From Zoogloea sp041917255 (GTDB taxonomy: Bacteria; Pseudomonadota; Gammaproteobacteria; Burkholderiales; Rhodocyclaceae): 64,000 nt of DNA. A program made the translations under genes and the position numbers. The notes below the pieces were generated by a model that was not told the origin of the DNA, did no database searches, and saw nothing but the letters and a program-made list of their open reading frames with translations. Location: assembly GCA_041917255.1 (NCBI GenBank), contig JAYRYA010000007.1, positions 95,396 through 159,395 of the forward strand, read 5' to 3'. Shown here in pieces: positions 1-8,362 of this stretch. Within the stretch, counting starts at the first letter, position 1. The number at the start of each line of letters is the position of its first letter.

Positions 1-50
1 TTGAGCTCGCGGAACAGCCCCAGCAGCAGGGGCGGCAGGGAGTGGGTCAC
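1..50 (-). CDS. Probable vWA-domain (CoxE-like) protein, 5' end only
   Basis: Only the first 16 or so codons lie in the window; the rest is off the left edge. The GTG start at 50 overlaps the stop of the upstream MoxR gene in a GTGA arrangement, which indicates translational coupling. The visible residues (VTHSLPPLLLGLFREL) look like the N-terminus of CoxE-type von Willebrand factor A proteins. Genes directly after MoxR ATPases usually encode such vWA partners, so the call rests mainly on context. Confidence 0.5.
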   Translation of the reverse strand, partial: MTHSLPPLLLGLFREL

Positions 51-985
51 CGCCCGGCCTCGTCGTCGGTGCGGGCGCGGTAGCGTTCGATGTCCTGGCG
101 GATCTTGAACAGCACGGCTTGATCCACCGCGTTGAGGGCGTCCACCGACACGGCCTCGGCCTTGCGGCCCTGCCAGTGGAGCACGCGTACCCAGTCGACG
201 AGCTCGGAGGTGGCGGGGAGCTTCTGCATGCCCAGCTCGCGGCCGCGCTCGCGGATGCGGCACAGGCGCTCGACGGCGCCGGTGATGAGTTCGTCGCTGA
301 TGGTCTCGGCCCGGGCGGCGAGGTTCTTGCGGACGATCTCGGCGAGCATGGCCGGATCGCTGGCGGGGAAATCCAGCTGCACGTAGAGGCAGCGACGCAG
401 GAAGGGTTCGGGGAGCTGCTTTTCGCGGTTGCTGGTGATGAGCACGAGGGGCCGCACGCCGCCCTCCGGGCCGGCGACGTTGCGGCCAAAGCCGCGGGCT
501 GCGCGGCAGGCGTCGTCCTCGGCGCGGGGCAGGTCTTCGATGTCGAACTTGAAGCGGTCGAGCACGTCGAGCAGATCGTTGGGGAAATCGATGTCAGCCT
601 TGTCCACCTCGTCGATCAGCACCACCTGGGGCTGGCCTTTGTGGATGGCGTGGCCGAGGGGTTCCAGGTCGATGTAGGGGTGCACCTGACGGGCGTCGGT
701 GTTCTTCGGGTCCTGGGCGTCCTGCAGGCGGCGCAGGGCGTCGAAGCGGTAGAGCAGATCCTTGGCCTGGCTGGTGCTCTTGACGGTCATTACCGTGAGT
801 CCGACGCCCAGCTCTTCGGCGATGGCGCTGGCGAGGCAGGTCTTGCCGCAGCCGGCCTCGCCTTCGACCAGCAGCGGTCGGCCGAGGCGGATGGCCAGGT
901 TGACGATGGTGGCGGTGTGGGGCGCGGCCACGTAATGGGTGGCGCGGGTGCCAGTGAATTCGGCATAGGCGGGAGTGTCGGGCAC
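47..985 (-). CDS. MoxR-family AAA+ ATPase
   Basis: 312 residues. Walker A is GEAGCGKT at residues 42-49 and Walker B is LIDE at 123-126; a sensor/arginine-finger segment (LITSNREKQLPEPFLRR) follows around residue 185. MoxR ATPases work as chaperone-like remodelers, usually with a vWA protein. I chose the GTG at 985 because the codons before it are a shadow of the neighbouring gene and because a TGAGGA ribosome-binding site, overlapping the upstream stop codon, sits at the right distance. It lies between a DUF4062 protein gene (11 bp gap) and a probable vWA gene (4-nt overlap), so the three are almost certainly cotranscribed. The family is clear. The physiological target is unknown, but the DUF4062 neighbour suggests a conflict or defence role rather than cofactor insertion. 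Confidence 0.9.
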   Translation of the reverse strand: MPDTPAYAEFTGTRATHYVAAPHTATIVNLAIRLGRPLLVEGEAGCGKTCLASAIAEELGVGLTVMTVKSTSQAKDLLYRFDALRRLQDAQDPKNTDARQVHPYIDLEPLGHAIHKGQPQVVLIDEVDKADIDFPNDLLDVLDRFKFDIEDLPRAEDDACRAARGFGRNVAGPEGGVRPLVLITSNREKQLPEPFLRRCLYVQLDFPASDPAMLAEIVRKNLAARAETISDELITGAVERLCRIRERGRELGMQKLPATSELVDWVRVLHWQGRKAEAVSVDALNAVDQAVLFKIRQDIERYRARTDDEAGR

Positions 986-996
986 GGTGGCGGTCC

Positions 997-2352
997 TCAG
1001 CGGGCGCGGCTCCAGAAGCCGTGCAGGTTCAGGCGGTTGTATACGTCGGGCGGGTTGCCGTCGGGTGTGGTGGCGTAGGTGGCGATGGCGTCGCGCTCGT
1101 CTTCGTCCAGGCGGACACCCGCGCTCTTGCGGATGTCGCTGAGCCAGTTGCGCACCTGGCCGGCCGTCAGGCGGGTGAGGGGCGGAAGGGCGAGGATCTG
1201 GCGGTAGTCCACGTCGTCGGCGTCCAGGTCGAGGGTGCGGAAGCCGGCGGGCGGCGGCTCGGCGAGCGGGGCGTGGTCGGCGACGAAGCAGTAAAGCCGG
1301 CCCCGTCCGCCGGGCTGGCGGGCGGTCAGGGCGGAGTGCAGGGGCTGCCAGAAGCGCTGCTGGAACAGGGCCAGGCGGGTGGCCTCGCGCCCGGCGGTGC
1401 GCAGGATCAGCACCACCGAGCGGCTGGCCAGCCGGGTCGCCAGCAGGCCGGCCAGGGCGTCGATGGTCGGTTCGCCCAGCAGGGGCTCGCCCAGCTGGCT
1501 GCAGGTCCAGCAGATCAGGGATTCGGCGCTGTCGGGTTCGTCGGCCTGGCCGCTGCGGATGTCCATGCCGTCCCACTCGTCGTGCCATTCGCGCAGGAAC
1601 TCGATGAACTCCAGCTGGCCGTGGTTCTCGGGGCCGTGGATGAGGAAGGCCGCGGCCCGCTCGGTGCGGCGGTCGCGCAGGGCGTTCAGGGCGTCCTGGA
1701 GGGCGTCGATCTGGGCCTTGCGCCCGATGCGCCCGAGCTCGCCCCGGTCGATGTCGCCCGCCGCCTGGTAGCGCCCGCGGCGGGCCTTGCGCAGGACGTT
1801 GAGATCCCAGTTGGCGATGCAGAAGGCGGCGCGGGCCTCCAGTTGCCGCTGGTCGTCGTAGAAAACCTGGATGCGCCCGTTGGAGGCCCATTGGTCGACG
1901 CTGGCGAGAAAGGCGCGCTGGGCGGCCCGGTCGGCTTCGGCTTCGGCGGGCGGCTGCTTGTCGTGGAAGCGCGCGGCCTGCGCCTGCAGGTGCTGCTCGG
2001 CCTCGGTGCCGGGGCGCGGGCGCAGCACGAAGATCGGCGCCTCGCCTTCGCGCCAGCGATCCACCGCCCAGCGGAACTCCAGCTCGGTGATGGAGCTGCG
2101 CTGCAGCGGCGGCGTCCAGCCGTAGCGGAAACCGAACAGCCCCATGTAGGCGTCGCAGTCGTCCACCTTTTTCTTGCACACCGGTTCGACGAAATTGCCG
2201 CCTTCCGCCCAGTTCTCCTGGAGGAAGACCTTGGCGTGCTCGATGTTGTCGTGGATGAAGTCGCGCACGGCTTCCCGGTAGATCTTGCAGTCCTGGGCGG
2301 TGGCGCTCAGGAAGATCTGCCGGATTTCCGGGAGGTCGGCTTCGTGGGGCAT
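997..2352 (-). CDS. DUF4062 protein with degenerate STAND-like region
   Basis: 451 residues. Residues about 10-110 match the DUF4062 pattern (IFLSATAQDCKIYREAV, then YMGLFGFRYGW), a TIR-like fold common at the N-terminus of bacterial conflict and signalling proteins. Around residues 230-330 there is an NTPase-like region in which the expected P-loop has become GPENHGQ with no GK[ST], so it probably does not hydrolyse NTP; inactive STAND modules look like this. The C-terminal 100 residues are not recognised. It is the first gene of a tight trio with the MoxR and vWA genes. By analogy with published MoxR-vWA ternary conflict systems it would be the third, regulatory or effector-linking component; that assignment is inference. 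The ATG at 2352 is in frame with the domain but has no clear Shine-Dalgarno. Confidence 0.7.
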   Translation of the reverse strand: MPHEADLPEIRQIFLSATAQDCKIYREAVRDFIHDNIEHAKVFLQENWAEGGNFVEPVCKKKVDDCDAYMGLFGFRYGWTPPLQRSSITELEFRWAVDRWREGEAPIFVLRPRPGTEAEQHLQAQAARFHDKQPPAEAEADRAAQRAFLASVDQWASNGRIQVFYDDQRQLEARAAFCIANWDLNVLRKARRGRYQAAGDIDRGELGRIGRKAQIDALQDALNALRDRRTERAAAFLIHGPENHGQLEFIEFLREWHDEWDGMDIRSGQADEPDSAESLICWTCSQLGEPLLGEPTIDALAGLLATRLASRSVVLILRTAGREATRLALFQQRFWQPLHSALTARQPGGRGRLYCFVADHAPLAEPPPAGFRTLDLDADDVDYRQILALPPLTRLTAGQVRNWLSDIRKSAGVRLDEDERDAIATYATTPDGNPPDVYNRLNLHGFWSRAR

Positions 2353-2457
2353 GGTGCGGTGGGTGGAGGTTTGTCCTTGCCCTCAAGAATATGCCAGCCC
2401 GCGCGCCCGTGCACGGGGCTTATCATCCGGCCATCCTTTCTACCGGACAGCGGCACC

Positions 2458-3354
2458 ATGCGCATCGGCATCGACCTCGGCGGCACCAAGATCGAAATCA
2501 TCGCCCTCGGCGAAGGCGGCGAGGTGCTCGCCCGGCGCCGGGTGGCGACGCCCCAGGGCGACTATCCGGCGACACTTGCGGCGGTGGCCGGGCTGGTGGC
2601 GGCGGTCGAGGTGGAGCTGGATAGACGCGGCAGCGTGGGCGTGGGGATGCCGGGGGCGCTGTCGCGGCGCACCGGGCTGGTCAAGAACGCCAACTCCACC
2701 TGCCTGATCGGAAAGCCCCTGCAGGGCGATCTTCAAACCCTGCTGGAGCGGCCGGTGCGCCTCGCCAACGACGCCAACTGCTTTGCGCTGTCAGAGGCGT
2801 CGGACGGTGCGGCAGCGGGGGCGGCCGTGGTCTTCGGGGTCATCATCGGCACCGGCGTGGGCGGTGGCATCGTGGTGGACGGTCGGGTGCTGGAAGGTCC
2901 CGACGCCATCGCCGGCGAGTGGGGCCACAACCCGCTGCCCCTGCCGGAAGGGGCCGATCTGCCGCTGCCCGGCTGTTACTGTGGGCGCGCGGGCTGTGTG
3001 GAAACCTACCTTTCGGGCCCCGGGCTGGCAGCGGATCATCTGCGCATGGGCGGCGCGGTGCTGACGCCCGCGGAGATCGTTGCCGGTGCGACGGCAGGCG
3101 AGACGAATTGCGCGGCGACCCTGACGCGCTACGCCGACCGGCTGGCGCGGTCCCTGGCGGGGGTCATCAACCTGCTCGATCCCGATGTGATCGTGCTCGG
3201 TGGCGGGCTCTCGAACATTGATGCGCTTTATGATGAAGTTCCCCTGCGCTGGTTGCCCCACGTGTTTTCCGATGCGGTGTCGACCCGTCTGGTGCGGGCC
3301 GCGCACGGCGATTCGTCTGGCGTGAGAGGTGCGGCGTGGCTTTGGCCGGCTTGA
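2458..3354 (+). CDS. mak: Fructokinase, ROK family
   Basis: 298 residues, the usual ROK kinase length. It phosphorylates fructose (possibly other hexoses) with ATP in the cytoplasm. Visible landmarks are the phosphate-binding DLGGTK near residue 6, the catalytic NDAN (Asp105), the ROK zinc site made by His157 (EWGHN) with Cys173, Cys175 and Cys180 (CYCGRAGCVE), and the ending HGDSSGVRGAAWLWP. The match to E. coli Mak is close along the whole length, including KNANST and VIVLGGG, so fructokinase is preferred over glucokinase or NagK. The ATG at 2458 gives the canonical N-terminus; longer in-frame extensions run antisense through the neighbouring gene. It is transcribed divergently from the DUF4062 gene across 105 bp. 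Confidence 0.92.
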   Translation: MRIGIDLGGTKIEIIALGEGGEVLARRRVATPQGDYPATLAAVAGLVAAVEVELDRRGSVGVGMPGALSRRTGLVKNANSTCLIGKPLQGDLQTLLERPVRLANDANCFALSEASDGAAAGAAVVFGVIIGTGVGGGIVVDGRVLEGPDAIAGEWGHNPLPLPEGADLPLPGCYCGRAGCVETYLSGPGLAADHLRMGGAVLTPAEIVAGATAGETNCAATLTRYADRLARSLAGVINLLDPDVIVLGGGLSNIDALYDEVPLRWLPHVFSDAVSTRLVRAAHGDSSGVRGAAWLWPA

Positions 3355-3416
3355 CAGGCGGGCGCGCACGCGCACAATGGGGGACGTTTGATTTTGTGGC
3401 CAAATATTTCAGCAAG

Positions 3417-4082
3417 ATGAATGTGCCGATAAGATCAGTTTATGTCGGAACCCTGCGCGCTCTGCCCCCTGAGGGGCAGCAGACGGGCATGTTCAAGACG
3501 CCGGTGAGCGGTCCGGTAGCCATCGGCCTGAACGGGCTGGCCGGTGACATGCAGGGTGACCGGCGCGTTCATGGTGGCCCAGAAAAGGCGGTGCATTACT
3601 ACCCGGCCGAACACTACCCGCTGCTGGCGGCACGGGTGCCGGCCATCGCGGCGAGTCTCGTGCCCGGCGTGCTGGGCGAGAACCTCTCGGGCATTGGCCT
3701 CACCGAGGCCAATGTGTGCATCGGCGACATCTATGCCGCCGGCAGCTGTCGCCTGCAGGTGAGTCAGCCGCGTCAGCCCTGCTGGAAGATCAGCCACCGC
3801 CTTGAATACGACCCCATGTCCCGGCTGATCGCCGACCTGGGTTGTACCGGATGGTATTTCCGCGTGCTGCAGGAAGGCACGCTCAGCGCCGGCGATGGGC
3901 TCGAACTGGTCGAGCGCCCGGCCCCCGGCCTGACCCTCGCCCGGCTGTGGGCGGCCCACACCGCCCATCGCCCCGACGCGGCCGAGCTTGCCAGCCTGTC
4001 CGCTGCGGCGGGACTCAACGCAGACTGGGCCCGCCGACTGCGCGAGCGGGCCGCGTGGCTGCTTGACTCTGCCCGCCGCTAG
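3417..4082 (+). CDS. MOSC-domain protein, YiiM-like
   Basis: 221 residues. The first 160 or so form a MOSC beta-barrel of YiiM type: GLAGDMQGDRRVHGGPEKAVHYYP around residues 40-65, GENLS, then CWKISHR with a cysteine in the position expected to bind the molybdenum cofactor. The last 60 residues are a YiiM-style helical tail. E. coli YiiM uses Moco to reduce N-hydroxylated bases such as 6-hydroxyaminopurine. The ATG at 3417 gives MNVPIRSVYVG, the typical family start; a longer reading would overlap mak. It lies 62 bp after mak on the same strand, and the functions give no evidence of a shared role. Confidence 0.82.
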   Translation: MNVPIRSVYVGTLRALPPEGQQTGMFKTPVSGPVAIGLNGLAGDMQGDRRVHGGPEKAVHYYPAEHYPLLAARVPAIAASLVPGVLGENLSGIGLTEANVCIGDIYAAGSCRLQVSQPRQPCWKISHRLEYDPMSRLIADLGCTGWYFRVLQEGTLSAGDGLELVERPAPGLTLARLWAAHTAHRPDAAELASLSAAAGLNADWARRLRERAAWLLDSARR

Positions 4083-4129
4083 GCTAGAAAAGAATTTGGT
4101 CTGCCCGACCGCTCCTCGAGATTCCGACC

Positions 4130-4570
4130 ATGCTGCCAACACCCTCCCTGCCGATTTCCCCCGCCTCGTGTTCGCTGCCGGTCGCAGAAATGTTGGGGCG
4201 CGTGTGGCTGGCTCAGGTGGATCTGGCCCAGCGAATGCAGTTCCTGACCTTCCGCCTGTCCATCGGGCTTATCGAAAGCTACGCGCGCAGACAGATCCAG
4301 CAAGTGGACGAAACCTTCTATGCGGCCGATCTGGCGGAAGTCGAGGAGCGGACCGCGCTGCTGATGGAGGCGGGCAGCGAAGGCGTCGTGACGATCATGC
4401 GCGGCTACATCGAGGAGCTCACCCAGGCGCAGATCAGCTGTGTGGCGGCGAGCTTTCGCCCGGTGCTACCGGATGACGTGACCGCCCAGCTGCTGGCTTT
4501 CAAACCGCCCACCTATGTGCCGACGCGCGGCCCGGTGCGGCGCCGGGCGCGTCTCAGCGCAGGGGGATGA
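4130..4570 (+). CDS. Small helical protein, possibly phasin-like
   Basis: 146 residues, not assigned with confidence. After a proline- and serine-rich N-terminus it is predicted to be mostly helical (MLGRVWLAQVDLAQRMQF onward, then a long segment with ESYARRQIQQVDETFY), ending in a basic tail. Size and helical character recall phasin-like proteins, but no diagnostic motif is seen. Its last 17 bp overlap the 3' end of the convergent gene at 4554-4880. Codon use matches the neighbours, which supports real coding. Confidence 0.55.
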   Translation: MLPTPSLPISPASCSLPVAEMLGRVWLAQVDLAQRMQFLTFRLSIGLIESYARRQIQQVDETFYAADLAEVEERTALLMEAGSEGVVTIMRGYIEELTQAQISCVAASFRPVLPDDVTAQLLAFKPPTYVPTRGPVRRRARLSAGG

Positions 4571-4880
4571 CGACCGGCGGCAGGCCGATGGTGATGGCCG
4601 GTGCGGTCGGGTAGGCATACACGGGCGCGGGCCGGTACACAACGGGCCGCTCGATGACCATCGGCGGCGGGGCCATGTAGACCGGTGCCGGCGCGTAGGC
4701 GTAGCCACCCCGAAAGTGCTTGTGGTGGCGCGGGTGATGATGGTGGCGTTCGCCCCAGCCGCGTTCGCCCCAGCCGCGGTCGCCCCAGCCGCGGTCTCCA
4801 TGGGCGCTGGCGGGCAGGGCGATGCCGAAACCCAGGCTGCCGAGCACGGCGGCGGCGATGATCTGACGGATGTTGCGCAT
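4554..4880 (-). CDS. Exported His/Gly/Trp-rich repeat protein
   Basis: 108 residues. A signal peptide is visible (hydrophobic core from about residue 6, cleavage after ALPASA near residue 26). The mature protein begins with tandem RGWGD/RGWGE pentapeptides (three and a partial), then HHHHPRHHKHF, then a Pro/Tyr/Val-rich tail (YAPAPVYMAPPP) ending VVIPLR. The ATG at 4880 has a strong GGAGAG site just upstream. Histidine clusters suggest metal binding in the periplasm, but this is composition only and no family is recognised. Transcription is monocistronic by appearance. Confidence 0.7.
   Translation of the reverse strand: MRNIRQIIAAAVLGSLGFGIALPASAHGDRGWGDRGWGERGWGERHHHHPRHHKHFRGGYAYAPAPVYMAPPPMVIERPVVYRPAPVYAYPTAPAITIGLPPVVIPLR
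4748..4798 (-). repeat. 15-bp coding tandem repeat
   Basis: Three copies and a partial of a 15-bp unit (cgccccagccgcggt-like on the plus strand) encode the RGWGE pentapeptides of the exported protein. The copies are nearly identical at DNA level, which suggests recent slippage-type expansion. Confidence 0.8.
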
Positions 4881-5026
4881 TTTGTCTCTCCTCGGGCCAC
4901 AGGCCCATGGCCTGGATGAGCCAAGAATAGCGGGCGATGCGCGCTGCCCCGGCGGAGATTTGTAAGCGGATCTGTGCCTGTACGGTGGATTTGCCCGCGG
5001 CGTCAGGGCCGACGGTGGGCAGGTGC

Positions 5027-6952
5027 TTACATTTTGTCGCCGTCGCGTTGCTGTTCGAGCTGGCGCATGGCCACCAGCCGCTGGCGCCAGCCCTCGATCA
5101 CTGTCGCCAGGGCGACCTGGCTGATCGGCTTGGGCAGGTAGTCGTCCATGCCGGCGGCGAGGGCTGCGTCGCGCTCCTCGTTCATCGCGTCGGCGCTCAC
5201 CCCGATGATGTAGGTGCTGTTGCCGGCGTCCCGCAGCGCCCGGGTGGCGGTGAGGCCGTCCATCCGTGGCATGCGTGCGTCCATGAAGATCAGGTCGAAG
5301 CTGCGTTCGGCACAGCGGGCGAGGGCGTCCTCGCCGTTGGCCGCAAAGCTGATGTCCTGGGCGCCGAAGTGTTCGAGCATCCGGGCGATCACGGTGCAGT
5401 TGATCGGGTTGTCCTCGGCCACCAGGATGCGCGTGCCTTGGCGCAGGATGGGGCGCGCGGCAGTGGTACTGCCCGTCTGGGCTTCTGTCGCGCTGCTCTC
5501 GAGCTGGAGCGTGAACCAGAATCTGGATCCGATGCCTTCCTTGCTCTCCACGCCGATCTCGCCATCCATCAGGTCGCACAGCATGCGGCAGATGGACAGG
5601 CCCAGGCCGGTGCCGCCGTAGCGTCGGGTGGTCGACATGTCGGCCTGCTCGAACGGGGTGAAGATGGTCCGGCATTTTTCGGGCGCGATACCGATGCCGG
5701 TATCGGAAACACTGACCTTCAGTTCGACGCGCCCGCCTTCGCGGTTGCCCACGCCCACCATCACCTCGATGCGGCCGTTTGCGGTGAACTTGAAAGCGTT
5801 GGAGACGAGGTTGACGAGGATCTGGCGGACCCTGATCGGATCGCCCATCAAGGCATGGGGTACATCCCCCGCGACGGCGGTGGTGAAGGTCAGACCCTGG
5901 TCGGCCGCCTTTGGTCGGAACAGCTTGTCCACGTCGCTGACGATCTGGCGCAGGTCGAAGCTGATCTTTTCGAGGTTGAGCTTGCGGGCCTCGATCTTCG
6001 AGTAGTCGAGGATGTCGTTGATGATAGACAGCAGGGCTTCGCTGCTCGACAGGATGGTGGCGATGTAATCGCGCTGATCGTCGGTCTGCGGCGTCATGCG
6101 CAGCAGCTGCGCCATGCCGATGATGCCGTTCATCGGGGTGCGGATCTCGTGGGACATCATGGCCAGGAAGTCGCTCTTGGCCTTGCTGGCGGAGGTGGCG
6201 GCGTCGCGGGCGGCGATGAGGGCCTGCTCGGCCTTGTGACGCTCGGTGACGTCGGTGATGCAGAACACCCGGCCGATCACCTCGTCGTCGTGGCGGGCGG
6301 GGCGGGAGCTGGCCTCGAAGACTCGCCCGTCAAGCAGCGGCAGGGTGTCGAAGGTCTCGCTCAGATCCTGGCTATGGGTGGTGAGCAGGGCGCGCAGGGC
6401 GTCCGGATCTTCGACGGCGTCGATCAGGTGCTCGATGATGGCCTCGTCCTCGTGGCGGGCCAGGAGTTCTTCGGGCAGCCCCCACAGGCCGGCAAGGCGG
6501 CGGTTCATGTTGACAATGCGTCCGTCGCCGTCGAGCACCAGGATGCCGTCGGCGGTGGCTTCGAGGGTCGCCCGCAGGCGTGAGCTCATTTCGGCAAGCT
6601 CGTCCTCGGTGCGGCGCTGGGCGCCCACGTCGGTGGCGCACACCAGGATGCCCTCGGGCAGGCGGCGGACGGTCTTGCGGGCTTCGAACAGCTTGCCATC
6701 GACGCGCCGGTAGAGGCCTTCCATGGTCTGTTCGTCGGTGACGCCGCCGGCACGCACCTCTTCCCAGAAGAACACGTCGGAGAGGGCACATTCGATCTCG
6801 GTGATCGGGAGGCCTGCCAAGGCCTCCGGCGGTCGGCCCAGAAGGCGTTCGGTGGCTGGACTGGCGGCGAGGATGGTGAGGCTCGCTGGATCGACCAGGA
6901 GCAGGATCTCCCCCGCGGCGGCGAGCAGGATGTCCTGGTAGCGGCTGTTCAT
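5027..6952 (-). CDS. Hybrid sensor histidine kinase (PAS-PAS-HisKA-HATPase-REC)
   Basis: 641 residues with no membrane segment, so a cytoplasmic sensor. Two PAS-like regions (about 10-110 and 125-235) precede HisKA with phospho-accepting His268 (SHEIRTPMNGI). HATPase_c follows, with the N box around Asn385, DTGIG near 417-421 and GGTGLGL at 446-452, then a receiver domain (about 507-625) with Asp558 (FMDARMP). The start at 6952 overlaps the stop of the upstream HD-GYP gene by 4 nt (ATGA), so the two are translationally coupled and likely work together, the HD-GYP enzyme turning over cyclic-di-GMP. The signal sensed by the PAS domains cannot be read from sequence. Confidence 0.93.
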   Translation of the reverse strand: MNSRYQDILLAAAGEILLLVDPASLTILAASPATERLLGRPPEALAGLPITEIECALSDVFFWEEVRAGGVTDEQTMEGLYRRVDGKLFEARKTVRRLPEGILVCATDVGAQRRTEDELAEMSSRLRATLEATADGILVLDGDGRIVNMNRRLAGLWGLPEELLARHEDEAIIEHLIDAVEDPDALRALLTTHSQDLSETFDTLPLLDGRVFEASSRPARHDDEVIGRVFCITDVTERHKAEQALIAARDAATSASKAKSDFLAMMSHEIRTPMNGIIGMAQLLRMTPQTDDQRDYIATILSSSEALLSIINDILDYSKIEARKLNLEKISFDLRQIVSDVDKLFRPKAADQGLTFTTAVAGDVPHALMGDPIRVRQILVNLVSNAFKFTANGRIEVMVGVGNREGGRVELKVSVSDTGIGIAPEKCRTIFTPFEQADMSTTRRYGGTGLGLSICRMLCDLMDGEIGVESKEGIGSRFWFTLQLESSATEAQTGSTTAARPILRQGTRILVAEDNPINCTVIARMLEHFGAQDISFAANGEDALARCAERSFDLIFMDARMPRMDGLTATRALRDAGNSTYIIGVSADAMNEERDAALAAGMDDYLPKPISQVALATVIEGWRQRLVAMRQLEQQRDGDKM

Positions 6953-8241
6953 GGGTTGCGCCCCTGCCGGGAGTCTGCGTCGAAGTAGTAGGTCACGCGC
7001 TTGCGGGGACTGAGGTATTCGTACACGTCTGGCGGCAGGTGGATCGGGCGCAGAGCCTTGGCGATGTTGATGTCGGGCTCTTGCTCCAGGTCGAGCATGA
7101 TCGCCTCGTCGCGGGGGATGTTCGGGTCGAAGACGGTCACCCACGGGCGTAGCGGCTTGACCGGATTGACCGACGAGACGAGCGCCAGCGCGTCATTGGA
7201 CAGGCGCACAACGGAGCCCGGCGGATACACGCCGAGGCTGCGGATCATCACTTGCAGGGCCTGCCCGTCGAACTTGCTGCGGCGCTGGGCGAACATCATC
7301 GACAGGGCTTCGTGGGGTGTCAGGGCCTTGGCGAGATCGCCCGGGTTGCACAAGTTGTCGTAGTAATTGACCAGCGCCACCAGCCGCGCCAGCGGGTCGA
7401 TCTGATCGCCCTTGAGGTGTCGCGGGTAGCCGCTGCCGTCGGCGAGTTCGTGGTGCTGGGCGATGATGCGCAGCACCGGCTCGGACAGGCCGAGCTGCTT
7501 GCCCAGGCGCACGCCGTAGTCGCAGTGCAGTTCGCGCAGGTTGCGCTCGGGGGTGGTGAGCTCGTGCTTTGCCCGCGCAACCCGCTCGGGGATGTCGGCG
7601 AGGCCGACGTCGTGGAGGAGCGCGCCAACGCCCAGCAGCTGGCTCTGGCTGCGTGAAAAGCCGAGATCCTTGGCGAGCATCATCGACAGGATCGATACGT
7701 TCAGGCCGTGGAAGTACGCCTCCTCGCCGGCGGCGTGGTCGCCCATCACGTGGAGCGCGGCCTCGGGCTGGTCGAGAAAGGCGATCACCATCTGGTTGAC
7801 CAGCTCGTCCACCTCTTCGAGGCATTCCTTGGGGCGGGCGAAAAGGTTCTTGTTGATGTTGCGCATCACCCCGGCGGCCTTCACGAAGGCTTTTTCCACC
7901 TCGATGACCTGACGCTTGCGCTGGGCCAGGCGGGCGATGCGCTCGCGCTTGGCGGCGAGGGCCGCGCTGGTGGCGGGGTCTTCCTCGGCGGGCGGTGCAG
8001 GCGGCGTTGCAGGCAGCGGCGCCGGTGCTGTGCCGTGGGGCTGTACATCGGAGCGCTCGGGGTCGTAGCGGAAGCGTGTGACACCCAGCTCGCGCAGGGT
8101 CTTCAGCTGGTCCGGCGAGCGGATCTTGAAGCTGTTGAAGCTGAACGGGTGGCTGAACCACGGCAGGTCGAGGTGGACGAACATGCCGACGCACAACTGC
8201 TCGGGCGTGACGAGGTGGTCCTGGGGAGGCTCGGGCGGCAT
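6949..8241 (-). CDS. HD-GYP domain cyclic-di-GMP phosphodiesterase with DUF3391
   Basis: 430 residues. The N-terminal part (about 10-130) matches DUF3391, the usual partner of one HD-GYP subfamily, and includes an Ala/Pro-rich linker near 70-90. The HD-GYP domain follows with the metal-binding HD pair at His210-Asp211 (LLHDVGLADIP), HHE at 263-265 and the signature GSGYP at 269-273, so it should hydrolyse cyclic-di-GMP. The ATG at 8241 is the first in-frame start after the divergent intergenic region. The hybrid kinase gene starts inside its last codons, marking an operon that joins second-messenger breakdown to a phosphorelay. Confidence 0.92.
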   Translation of the reverse strand: MPPEPPQDHLVTPEQLCVGMFVHLDLPWFSHPFSFNSFKIRSPDQLKTLRELGVTRFRYDPERSDVQPHGTAPAPLPATPPAPPAEEDPATSAALAAKRERIARLAQRKRQVIEVEKAFVKAAGVMRNINKNLFARPKECLEEVDELVNQMVIAFLDQPEAALHVMGDHAAGEEAYFHGLNVSILSMMLAKDLGFSRSQSQLLGVGALLHDVGLADIPERVARAKHELTTPERNLRELHCDYGVRLGKQLGLSEPVLRIIAQHHELADGSGYPRHLKGDQIDPLARLVALVNYYDNLCNPGDLAKALTPHEALSMMFAQRRSKFDGQALQVMIRSLGVYPPGSVVRLSNDALALVSSVNPVKPLRPWVTVFDPNIPRDEAIMLDLEQEPDINIAKALRPIHLPPDVYEYLSPRKRVTYYFDADSRQGRNP

Positions 8242-8362
8242 GATTCGTAAGGCTTGGGGTAATGTCCAGTTTTCGGCGGGGACGCAGGGAAGTTTAGGGC
8301 ACCTGCGAGCGTCCGGCGAGGTTTGTGGCATCGTGCACGCCCGTTTCTGGAAAGTGCCTGCC

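Noticed and set aside
2458..3354. Glucokinase or N-acetylglucosamine kinase
   Set aside because: The residues along the whole length follow the E. coli Mak fructokinase pattern more closely, including the C-terminal HGDSSGVRGAAWLWP.
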